Of a stretch of 64,000 bases of DNA, positions 35,949-46,165 are shown piece after piece. The translations under genes and the position numbers were made by a program. Source of the DNA: Lantana camara (taxonomy: Eukaryota > Streptophyta > Magnoliopsida > Lamiales > Verbenaceae); the NCBI GenBank assembly GCA_037501455.1, contig CM074856.1, forward strand, positions 53,535,001 through 53,599,000, read 5' to 3'. The notes under the pieces were generated by a model that had not been told where the DNA came from, made no database searches, and saw nothing but the letters and a program-made list of their open reading frames with translations. How positions within the stretch are numbered: position 1 is the first letter of the stretch; the number at the start of each line of letters is the position of its first letter.

Positions 35949-38900
35949 TGATTAATAAACCCAAAATTGATTTTAGCCCGGGTTCTCCGGCTAGAAAACA
36001 AATTCAAAATGATTTTAATCTTCCTAAATGGGAACCATTTAAAAAATGGCTTTATGAAAACTTTTCTAAAGAAGATAGAAAAATATTTCAAGAAGAATTT
36101 TATAAAGATCTTTTTGAAAAGAATTTAAAAATATCTTTTGTCCCTTGGTTTATAACCAAGTATGTTGAAAATCATATTTCTGTCATTGAAAGGGAATACA
36201 GACTTACTCATAGTGGAGAAGTTTTGAAAGCCAATTTTCCTCCTCCTTATTCTTTTTCTATAGAAAAAGGTAATGAGATTAGATTTTATAATGCATTTCA
36301 AAAATTATTTGAAAATAATACAATGCCTATTACTTTGCAGCATATGAACAATATGGTTCAACAGCATAATTTTACTAATATGTATTTAATTGTTTTAGGA
36401 GAAAATATTTCTTCTTTAAATAAAAGAGTTGAAAAACTTATTTCTGATATTAATAATTTGAAAATTCAGGATAATAAGGAAAAATCTCAAGAATCATCTA
36501 GTGGAATTATCCCTAGTGTTCAACCTCCTCCTGAAGTCAAGGATTTTAAATTAAAATCTATGACTGATTTAGAAAAAATTCTTGATGAGAAATTCAAAGG
36601 GCTCAGAATTAGTGCTCTTAATAAAGAATTTGAAGACAATATGTCTGATAATGAAGGTTTTCATAACACTGTTAAGGAAGAAATTAATAAATCGTTGAAG
36701 TATGCTGATAAGCCTACTCAAAGGATGTATTATTATCCTAGACCTACTCCTCAAGATATTCTTCTTGAAGAAAATGAATATTTATTTAATAATTCTTACA
36801 GTGGTAAAAATATCTATGAATGGAATATTGATGGATTTGCTGAAAGGCAAATTTATAATACTGTTCATAGGATGCTTATGTATAGCACCATTTGTAAGAC
36901 TAATGGTAATAGAGATAAAGATATTGCCAAAATGATAATTGCTGGATTCACTGGTCAATTAAAAGGCTGGTGGGATCATTATCTTACTGATGCTAATAAG
37001 CAGGATGTTTTAAATACTATTAAAACTGAAAATGGGATTGATACCCAAGATGCTGTTTATACTTTGATTGTTAATATCATTGAGCATTTTACTGGTAGAT
37101 TTTCAGAAAATAGTGATAATATCAGGACTTTACTCCAGAATTTCAGATGTAAAACTCTTACATCTTTTAGATGGTATAAGGATACTTTCCTTAGTAGAGT
37201 TATGGAACTTCCTGAGTCTAATAGTACTCATTGGAAGTCCAAGTTTATTGATGGCTTACCCTCTCTTTTTGCAGAAAGGGTTAGAAAAACCCTGAGACAA
37301 GGGGATGTTAATATTAATTATGATAGTTATAATTATGGACAACTTATAGCTATTTGTAAAACGGAAGGTCTAGCTTTATGCAATGAAATAGAGCTAAGCC
37401 AACAAATTAAAAAGCATAATATCAATGAAAGAAGACAATTAGGTCAATTCTGTGATCAATTTGGGATTTCTAATCCTCCTCTTGAAAAAGAAAAGAATAA
37501 TAAAAGAAAGAAATTTCATAAATCTCCTGAGTTTTCTAAACATAAACATAGAAAACGAAGGGAAAAGAGAGAGATGAGAAGAGAAAAAAGGAAGACTAAT
37601 AGTCCTCCTATTATTTGTCGAAAATGTGGTAAGATTGGCCATTATGCTAATCAATGTTGGACTAAAAAGAAAATTAGAAGCTTAGAGGTAGATGATAATA
37701 TTAAGGACACTCTTTGCAAAATTCTTTTAAATTCAGATTCTGAAACTGAAAAATCATTATATTCAGATGATTTAGAAGTTTTAGAAAATGAAAATTATTC
37801 TTCTGAATCAGAAGAATGTGAACCATGCAAAAATGGTTTAACCTGTGATAATCAGGCTGATTCTTCAGATATGGAAGAAGGAACTATTTATCAAATTCTT
37901 TCCCAATTCCAGGAAATAAATGTTATCACTAATGATAATATTATTGATATTTTAAAAACAATTCAAGATCCTGATGTGAGATCAAAAATCATTGATCAAA
38001 TTAATAATTCTAATAATTTTGAACAAAATCAAAGGTTTCAAAGAAATTCTGAACCATATACTATGGCAGAAGTTCAAAAAATTTTGAAAAAAAGACAAAC
38101 TTCTATTCATCCTTCTAATAAAATTGATTTATCTCTGGAGATTCAAAATCTTAAAAAAGAGATAAAGGATTTGAAAAATGATAATAAACATCTGGAAGAA
38201 AGAGTTTTTAAATTGGAAATAAGCCTTAGAAAACAGGTTTATATTCCTGAAGAAGAGGAAAATCAAATTACTTTTTCCGAAGAAGATAATTTTTTATCAA
38301 CTCTTGAAATGGTTATATCCCAAAAATGGTTTATAAAAATTTCTCTTGTAATTGATGGAAATTATAAACAAGATCTTATAGCTCTTGTTGATAGTGGTGC
38401 AGATTTAAATTGTATCCAGGAAGGCATTATTCCGACCAGGTATTTTCATAAAACCACTCATTCTATAAGTGCTGCCAATGGTCAGAAAATGAAAATTAAT
38501 TACAAACTTCCTAAAGCTTATATTTGCAAAAATAAAGTTTGCATTCCTAATAGTTTTCTTTTGGTAAAAAATATTACCAACCAAGTTATACTTGGGACAC
38601 CTTTTTTAAAGAAAATATTTCCTATAAAAAATATTGATGAGAAAGGTTTTATTGGAACCTTTGAAGGAAAAGAAATATCTTTTCAATTCATTATTGAACC
38701 CTTTACTAGAGTTTTAAACCAAATAAAGGATTCTTTAATTGAAAGAAAAGAAAAGCAAATTAATTTTCTTAAACAAGAAATTGATTTCAATAATATTGAT
38801 AATGTTTTGAAAAATGTCAAATTACAAGAAAAAATTAAATTTCTTCATGATCAATTCTCTTTACAAATATGTAATGATCATCCCAATGCTTTTTGGGATA

Positions 38901-40249
38901 GAAAGAAACATATTGTTTCTCTTCCTTATGAGGAAGGATTTGATGAAAAGAAAATTCCTACAAAGGCAAGACCTTGTCAAATGAATAAAGATTATTTAGA
39001 TCTTTGTAAAAAAGAAATTGAATCTCTTCAAACCAAAGGGTTAATAAGACCCTCTAAGTCTCCTTGGTCATGTACAACTTTTTATGTAAATAAAAAAGCT
39101 GAACAAGAAAGAGGAGTTCCGAGGTTAGTTATTAATTACAAACCTCTTAATACTGCTCTTAAATGGATAAGATATCCGATCCCTAATAAAAAGGATTTAT
39201 TGGATAGACTTTATGATGCTTTAATATTTTCCAAATTTGATTTGAAATCAGGATATTGGCAAATCCAAATTCATAATAATGATATTTATAAAACCGCTTT
39301 TAATGTTCCTTTTGGACAATATGAGTGGAAAGTCATGCCTTTTGGGTTGAAAAATGCCCCTTCAGAATTTCAAAATATTATGAATGATATTTTCAATCCT
39401 TATAGTGATTTCATAATTGTTTATATTGATGATATTTTAGTATTTTCAAAAAATATTCAAAGTCATTTTAAACATCTTGATATATTCAAGAAAATAGTTA
39501 TCCAAAATGGTTTGGTTATATCTAAACCAAAAATGCTTCTTTTTCAGACTAAAATACGATTTTTAGGCCATAATATTGAAAAAGGAAAAATAATTCCTAT
39601 TAATAGAAGTATAGAATTTGCTTCAAAATTCCCCAATCAAATTACTGATAAAACTCAACTCCAAAGGTTTCTTGGGAGTCTGAATTATATTTCTCCTTAT
39701 TATAAAAATCTTGCTGAAGATACAGCAATTCTTTATGATAGATTAAAGAAGAATCCAAAACCTTGGACTGAGAATCATACTCAGGCTATTAAAAAAATCA
39801 AGAGTAGAGTTATAAATCTACCTTGTTTAATGCTTGCTAATCCCAATTGGGATAAGATTATAGAGACTGATGCCTCTGAGATAGGATATGGAGGAATTCT
39901 TAAACAGATATCTCCTCATAATCAACAAGAATATCTTGTTATATTCCACTCTGGGAAGTGGAAAGATAGTCAGAAAAATTATGCTACTATAGCTAAAGAA
40001 ATTTTAGCTATTCTTAAATGTGTTTTGAAATTTCAAGATGATTTATATAATCAGAAATTTATTATTAAGACAGATTGTCAAGCGGCCAAATACATGTTTA
40101 ATAAAAATTTTGATCATGAAGTTTCTAAGCAAATGTTTGCTAGATAGCAGGCTCAATTAGCCCCTTTTGATTTTGAAATTATTTATAAAAAAGGAACTGA
40201 CAATAGTCTTCCTGATTTTTTAACTCGTGAATATTTACAGGATGTGTAA
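35945..40249 (+). pseudogene. Right copy: capsid-protease-RT-RNase H polyprotein, stop near the end
   Basis: Open for 1400 codons from ATG 35945 to a TAG at 40145-40147. The same frame then continues 33 further codons to TAA at 40247, so the terminal part of RNase H is cut off. Approximate residues: capsid region 250-450; basic stretch 535-550; CCHC knuckle 558-571; acidic region 590-650; coiled coil 728-765; aspartic protease (VDSGAD) about 815; RT motif A (FDLKSGYWQ) about 1098; YIDD about 1160; RNase H (TDASEIG) about 1308. The left copy carries the same TAG. Confidence 0.9.
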
Positions 40250-40457
40250 TCCTCGAAGAATGACAGAATCATCTTCCCACAATTTTGATAGAAATATCAA
40301 CTGGGAAAGAGCCAAGAAATTTCACAATTATGTGAAATATTTAGTGTTTCTTGCTAGAGAGCATGAGAAAAATGTCATCTATTGGGATAATAGGATTCAT
40401 GAAATTCTTGATCCAAGGAATAATCTGGATTATATCACCAGGTATGGAATCTTCTAA
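40242..40457 (+). pseudogene. Right copy: small virus ORF S1, truncated by a 102-base deletion
   Basis: ATG 40242 overlaps the last codons of the polyprotein frame. The first 67 or so codons match the left copy (which has a stop here and there reads TAG for this copy's TGG). At 40443 a 102-base deletion between CAGG repeats removes the C-terminus, and the frame ends at 40457 inside S2. Confidence 0.65.
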
Positions 40458-40752
40458 TAGGAAGATTAATGTGAAGAATTGGACAGAATTCAAATATGAA
40501 TTCGATCCCCCTTTAATTGGTCCCTATGATATTAGGACTAATATTAAACCACCCGGACTTGATACTGTCTGGCGTTATAGATTATTAATTCCTAAGCTTA
40601 TAGCTTGGCAAAAATATTTAGAAGCTCAAATTGAGCAAACTAAATCTTTATGTTTTTATCTTAATATGGATCATGGTCTGGATCATTATATTGATGAAGA
40701 CGAGAAAGAGCTTATAGCTGTAAAAAATAAATTACAAAAGCTAATAGCTTAA
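40444..40752 (+). CDS. Right copy: small virus ORF S2, 102 codons
   Basis: ATG 40444 (MESSNRKINVKN), intact and near-identical to the left copy (I/T difference seen). Because of the deletion just upstream it overlaps the truncated S1. The stop is followed 18 bases later by the ATG of the 449-codon ORF. Confidence 0.65.
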   Translation: MESSNRKINVKNWTEFKYEFDPPLIGPYDIRTNIKPPGLDTVWRYRLLIPKLIAWQKYLEAQIEQTKSLCFYLNMDHGLDHYIDEDEKELIAVKNKLQKLIA

Positions 40753-40770
40753 TCCTATTGATATTTCAGG

Positions 40771-42120
40771 ATGAGACCTCAAGGAGGCAGAAATTTCTCT
40801 AATAGAGGAAGAGGTGGAAGAACTATTGCCCAATTTGGCAATCAAAAGCTTATAGCTGAGAATATTGCAAATATTTCATCATCCTCAAGTAATACACCAA
40901 AGGATGATCCCTTATACAAGGAATTTCTAGCTTATAAAGCTAAGCAGGAGGGTAATACTCAAACTGCTCCAACCTATGCTAATATTGTAGGAGATGAAGA
41001 AATCGATTCATCTGAATTACTGTATGAGCAAAATACTCATAAAGAGGTAATATTCCTCCTTGAAGATAAAGATTTGAGATGGAAAGATAATATCTGGCAT
41101 CTCATGCAAAGATATTTGGATACTGCATCTTTTACTGCTGGTTCATATAAACAGCGAACCCATTTTGAGAATATACTCAAAGTGACAGGATCCTGTGAAT
41201 TCACTCATTATTTTGCAGGAAAACAAACTAAAGTTTATAGCTTTAGTAAAGTAATTATCAAGCAGATAATATCTGCTGAAGAGTGGGGAATAAGTACACT
41301 CAGAGAAAGAGAATATAGTCTCCAAAATTCCCAAGTTAAAATCAAATTTAATTATTGGGATTATATTGAAGCATTTAATAAAGCATTTCTTTACCAGAAT
41401 GAGCTTCATAAACATTCATGGTTTTTTAAAATCTGTCCAAATGTTTATAACAAGGATATTCCAAATCGGTTATACCAATGGTGGCTTAATTTTGGCCCTA
41501 CAGCAAAAATTTTGCCAAATATTTTTCAGGAATTATATTCTCAATGGGTAGAAATTTCTCCCAAAATTCTTGATGCTCAGAGTAATGGAAAATGGATTGA
41601 AGGAATGCCTTTTCTCCATTTCTTCACTGAATTTGGTATCCCTTGGATTTGGAAATGGGAACCAGAGTTGGGGGAAACCCAACAGATGATACCGTGTTTA
41701 TTCAGAACCTTTTATACTAAGTTCTGGAAGAAAATGCTGGCTCTTAATAAAGAAGGAAGTATGGAAGGCCAAGAGACCATTGATAATATCAAGACAAAAA
41801 TTCATGAATATATTATTCGGGAGGAACAGAATAAAACTCCTAGTCCATTTGAATATATTTCAAAGAAATTATATTTTCAAAAAGGACAAGTCTCGGATGA
41901 AGAAAAAGTGGCTTCCTATCTTAAGGAAGTAAAGAAAGATTTAATGAAAAATCTGAGTTTTGATACACAATCCAGTGCCTCTATGGATACTTTATCCAAT
42001 GATGATTGTCCAGCTGGAGAAGCTCAGAATCCTTATGAGGATATGTTTGAAGATTTGGACCAAGTTATTCAAAAATACTTGAATAAAGAAGGAAAAGGAA
42101 AGGACAAGATGGGACCCTGA
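40771..42120 (+). CDS. Right copy: 449-codon virus ORF of unknown function
   Basis: Intact, with the same length as the left copy. Gly/Arg-rich N-terminus, Trp-rich centre and Lys-rich C-terminus (KEGKGKDKMGP). That both copies keep 449 codons while neighbouring frames are broken is consistent with young copies; it is not proof of selection. No homologous family is recognised. Confidence 0.8.
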   Translation: MRPQGGRNFSNRGRGGRTIAQFGNQKLIAENIANISSSSSNTPKDDPLYKEFLAYKAKQEGNTQTAPTYANIVGDEEIDSSELLYEQNTHKEVIFLLEDKDLRWKDNIWHLMQRYLDTASFTAGSYKQRTHFENILKVTGSCEFTHYFAGKQTKVYSFSKVIIKQIISAEEWGISTLREREYSLQNSQVKIKFNYWDYIEAFNKAFLYQNELHKHSWFFKICPNVYNKDIPNRLYQWWLNFGPTAKILPNIFQELYSQWVEISPKILDAQSNGKWIEGMPFLHFFTEFGIPWIWKWEPELGETQQMIPCLFRTFYTKFWKKMLALNKEGSMEGQETIDNIKTKIHEYIIREEQNKTPSPFEYISKKLYFQKGQVSDEEKVASYLKEVKKDLMKNLSFDTQSSASMDTLSNDDCPAGEAQNPYEDMFEDLDQVIQKYLNKEGKGKDKMGP

Positions 42121-42848
42121 AAGGATGAAATGCCAACCACCCATCAAATACCATTTGCTGGAAATAATTGCCAGCTGTTTTGTTTGCCGTGGTTTTAATA
42201 AAGTAATCATGGTTTTAATAAAGTTATACTTTGCACATTCATAATAGTGCAAATAGTTTAGATTAGATTTTAGTTCCGGATTTCAAATCCGAGATTTTTG
42301 TGTATTTATAGGTCAGTTCGCTAATGCATTAGGGAGAGCGAAAATTATCAAGTTTGTAAGTTTTCTAGTTTGTAAACATTTCATTCTGAGTGAAAAATTT
42401 TGCAATCCTGCAAAACTGGTGCCAAGAATTAATAAGTAAGTAATTTTACTTTCCAGTTCTTTAAGTTTATTTATCTGTTTCTGCCGCCTAATATGGCCGG
42501 CTAATTCTTTTTGTGTTGAATAATATCATGATATTAAGATCAATATTCATGGTGGAAAAAAAAAAAAAAAAAAAAAAAAGTACCAGATCAAAAAATTTTA
42601 TTTCTGGGATGGTTAAGATTAAAATAAGCTGAGATTAGATTTAAAACCGAAGTCTGGTTTCGCCCGTTTTGTTGCCATAATTTAGGCGTTTTCAGGGCTT
42701 GCCACCATGACTGGTTAAGAATCATATCTCTAGCTTATTTAATCTTGTAAAATCACCATGTACAGTATAATAATTTTGATATGGGCTCATTATTGAATTA
42801 AATTAATTTTTAATTTTTTCTAATTCCGCCTTAATAAAAGATCCTCTC
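42121..42848 (+). promoter_or_regulatory. Right copy: virus intergenic region, promoter and leader
   Basis: Holds two near-repeats of ATGGTTTTAATAAAG (42190-42226), a TATA-like TATTTATA at 42303-42310, an A run at about 42556-42579, AATAAA at 42833, and the second copy of the 221-bp redundancy (42628-42848). In this locus it points out of the virus towards the MITE right arm. Confidence 0.65.
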
Positions 42849-43105
42849 ATATAGTATATAAAATTAACAGATATTGACCAAAAAAAAAAAAAAAAGAAAA
42901 AATTAACGGATGAATAGTGACTTTCGTCAATTATTTGACGGAAGTCCTTAAAGTGACAAAAAAAAAAAAAAAAAAAAATTACTACGGGACTAAAAAATCC
43001 AATTTTGAAAACCTGACTAAAAAAACCAATTTTGAAAACCTTGGGACCAAAAGTGATAATGGCCCATTAGTATGAGACTAAAAATGCATTTTGCTCAAAA
43101 AGAAA

Positions 43106-44001
43106 TACTTGTGAGAAATTTTGATAATGTTATTCTGGCGTAAGGTTGCACATATCTGTTTCTAACGTTTTTTACTTCAATTTAGATTCGTCCTAAATGA
43201 AAATATAACATTAGTTATTTTTAATAATAATAATAATAATAATAATAATAGTAATAATAATAATATTGTACCTACATTTAAAACCAGTTTGTACACGACA
43301 TTCTTGGTCCACGTATTTCATCTTGCATTGGTGTTGTCCGGCTTGATCAAAACTTTTGTTATCGAATTGATCATGAGAAAACACAGCATGAGGCAAGTAA
43401 TCCATGATCTATCTATTCATAAATGTAGATACTTACCACTAAATCATTTGCTCGTCGTTCTAAACAACAACGCAACGTAAGTGAAGAGGGTGGTTGGTAA
43501 TTGACGAAGGAAAAATAGATTTATTACAAGATTGAATACTCAGGATGAGATTAACATCATGAATGATTTCAATAGGACTCAAACTTAGATCGACATGATT
43601 TAGATTTTTAATTCAGCTCTATATATAGTTCTTTCGTCTTATTTTGGTTTTTTTTTTTTGTCCCCTTTTAAAATGAGTTTTTATAGTCTCTTAGCTTGTA
43701 TGAATATGAGTCTGCCCTATCAAAGTTTTAATTTCTCCTAGAGAAATTAGAGACTATGTTTCCAGTTTCTCCTATCAGAATTTTCTAGAATCCTTTGTTA
43801 GAATATATATCTTCACTATGAGAACGTTAATAGTTCTGGTCTCATATTATATTGCTTTGTTATAACTGTTATATAAAGTTATTAAAATTATTTCTGAAAG
43901 AGTTTTTTTTTTTTTTAATTGACACACACACATCCTATTTTTGAAAGAGTTTGATTAGAATATTTAAAAATATCATGTAAATTATTTTTTATTTAATTAT
44001 A
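43106..44001. other. No gene; AAT microsatellite
   Basis: AT-rich. A TAA/AAT run spans about 43221-43264. The last nine bases are the MITE target duplication TTAATTATA. I see no coding or RNA gene. Confidence 0.6.
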
Positions 44002-44330
44002 GAGCAAAATGCATTTTTTGTCCCATACTAATGGACCATTATCACTTTTGGTGCCATGTTTTTCAAAACTGGTTTTTTTGGTCCCGTAGTAATTTTTTTT
44101 TGTCAATTTCACTGTTCATCCGTGAAATTTAAATCACTGTTCATCCGTTGAGGGAAGTCACTATTCATCATTTTGACGGATGAACAGTGACTTCCGTCAA
44201 TTATTTGACGGAAGTCCTGAAATTGACAAAAAAAAAAATTACTATGGGACAAAAAAAAACCACTTTTGAAAAACATGGGACCAAAAGTGATAATAGCCTA
44301 TTAGTATGAGACCAAAAATGCATTTTGCTC
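44002..44330. mobile_element. Mutator-like MITE, intact 329-bp copy
   Basis: Ends GAGCAAAATGCATTTTTTGT and its inverse, with a 9-bp target duplication TTAATTATA (43993-44001 and 44331-44339), exact. The arms pair over nearly the full length. The centre holds smaller inverted repeats of GACGGATGAACAGTGACTTC and GTCAAATAATTGAC. It is the same family as the arms at 25724 and 43096 but lacks the AT-repeat loop. Confidence 0.9.
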
Positions 44331-44483
44331 TTAATTATATTATTCCATCAATTTTATAGCCTACTTAATATTAGAATAATTCTCTTCTACCAAGAGTTCT
44401 ATTTCAAGTTAATAAGTAGTTTTTAATTTAATAAATTGTATCATGTATTTACATAATTACCCCTAACTAATAATTATGTCAGG

Positions 44484-45588
44484 TGTAATATTATTTCCGT
44501 GTTAATTAAATAATTAAACCCAAGAAAATAATCACAAATGGATTCTTTATTTATTTCAATCGAAGTGGGTACGATCTCTATTTGATCTCCTCCGATTCTT
44601 CCTAAAAGAATTTGCTGAAATTCGGAAGGTTTGAGACGCCTTTGTTGACTTTGGAGCTTCAATCTTCCGTTGGATTTGATTTGCTTTTGAAAAACTTTAA
44701 TCGCGGGTCTTTCAACTTAATCGCGAATTAAACGACTTGATTTTGGTGAACGCCGATGAACACGCCGATGAACACCTTTGATGTTGATTTGAATTTGATT
44801 TGAATTTGTTGAGGAGTAACACCGAAATCTGGATTTGATGCTTTGATTACGGATTGAACGCCTCGATTTGTTAACTTTCTCGAAGAACGCTGAAGAACAC
44901 GCTTGGAGCAACTTCGAAGTTGATTTGGGAAGAACGCCAGATTCGCAGACTTGATGCCTTGTTGCGGATCGGACACTTCGATTTGGTTGATTTCCACGAA
45001 GAACGCCTTGAATCTTGCTTTGATCTTTGAAGAGAGCAACGCCGAAACACTACTTCGATGCTTCGATGCCGGATTGAACGCCGTTGATACTGACTTCTAC
45101 GAAGAACGCCGTTGAAGATGCCGAAGAACGCCGAGGATGCCGAAGAACACCGGAGAGCTTCTTTCTCCTTGCTTCGTGGCTAGCTCCTTCATATCTTTGA
45201 GTTATGAGAATTGTGTTGTGATTTTTGGCTTAGAGAATGCCTCTATTTATAGGTGTAGGAGGGGCAATCCTTTCTCTAATTGTCGAAAGAAGACTTCATT
45301 CTGATTGGTTCTTGTCGATTTTGTAATATCTTCTATAAATCAAAAGATATGATTTGATTTCTAGAATATTACATTTGTTTATTTGGCTTGATTTGATTTT
45401 ACTGCCAAATATGAATTTTAACACATTTAAATATATAATTAAAAAATATCAATTAATTAGTTATTTAATTATAGGAATTTTATTTGATTAAATCCCTAAA
45501 ATTAAAATAGAAAATGTAATTTGATATTTAACATATATTTAATTTACACGTATCATATTTTTATTGACAATAAATTTAGCCTTTTACA
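44484..45588 (-). repeat. TR-GAG 3' LTR
   Basis: 1105 bp. Contains a TATA box on the minus strand (45244-45251) and a run of related AACGCCG/GAAGAACGCC units near 45000-45150. Confidence 0.85.
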
Positions 45589-45602
45589 AATGCCCCCTCG
45601 AG
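45589..45602 (-). other. TR-GAG polypurine tract
   Basis: Minus strand reads GAGGGGGCATT directly before the 3' LTR. Confidence 0.65.
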
Positions 45603-45663
45603 ACTTGTTCACGTTCAATTACTTTGAGTAAGTGAACGAGTCTCGAAATTAATCATCAAGAAG

Positions 45664-46165
45664 ATAGATAGTTTAAACACGTATCAAGGAGTCTTGATTT
45701 GAATTTGGTAGATAGTTTAAACTCGTATCAAGGAGTTTTGGTTTGGGACTTGATGGATAGTTTATGCTCGTATCGAGGAGCCTTGGTTTGAGTTTGCAGA
45801 CAATTTATGCTCGTATTAGGGAGCCTTGATTTGGACTTCGTAGATAGTTTATGCTCGTATCAGGGAGCCTTGTTTTGATCTTGTAGATAGTTTATGCTCG
45901 TATCGGGGAGCTTTGATTTGAATTTATAGATAGTTTATGCTCGTATCAGGGAGCCTTGATTTGAATTTGTAGATAGTTTATGCTCATGTCATGGAGCCTT
46001 GATTTGGGTTTGTAGATAGTTTATGCTCGTATCAAGGAGCCTTCATTTGAACTTGTAGATAGTTTATGCTCATATCAAGGAGCCTTGATGACAGTTTATT
46101 CTCTTATCAAGGAGAATTTGGTGACAATTTAATTTGAAGAGTTTAGATAGTTCATGCTCTTATCT
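45664..46165. repeat. Minisatellite, about 11 units of 44 bp
   Basis: Diverged units of 43-45 bp built on GATAGTTTATGCTCGTATCA-type blocks followed by GGAGCCTTGATTTGAATTTG variants. It lies between the end of gag and the polypurine tract. No coding frame runs through it. Confidence 0.85.

Larger units (their letters stand above)
26500..42848. mobile_element. Endogenous pararetrovirus locus: two genomes head to head (Caulimoviridae)
   Basis: A 16.3-kb near-perfect inverted repeat. A minus-strand genome copy occupies 26500-34600 and a plus-strand copy 34601-42848. Caulimoviridae traits are a movement protein, a capsid-protease-RT-RNase H polyprotein, a Met-tRNA primer site and no integrase or LTR. 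Left and right copies differ by scattered substitutions, a 102-base deletion (right) and a one-base deletion (left). The right copy repeats its terminal 221 bp at the start (34601-34821). The genus cannot be fixed by eye. The order MP, polyprotein, two small ORFs, 449-codon ORF does not match the badnavirus order, where small ORFs precede the polyprotein. Confidence 0.92.
25724..43096. mobile_element. Mutator-like MITE, split by the pararetrovirus locus
   Basis: The left arm begins GAGCAAAATGCATTTTTAGT at 25724. The right arm ends with its reverse complement at 43096. The pairing continues inward for roughly 190 bp with mismatches (the CACTTTTG, GTCAAATAATTGA and CCGTTAGTTT regions). The flanks carry a 9-bp duplication, AAAAAGAAA at 25715-25723 and 43097-43105, typical of Mutator-superfamily insertions. 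The arms are separated by an AT-repeat loop (from about 25926) that holds the virus locus 26500-42848. There is no transposase. Confidence 0.85.

Noticed and set aside
34601..42848. The 221-bp direct repeats at the ends of the right virus copy, considered as LTRs of a retrotransposon
   Set aside because: No integrase, no TG-CA ends, no target duplication at these points, and a movement protein is present. The repeat is explained by copying past one genome length of a circular map.
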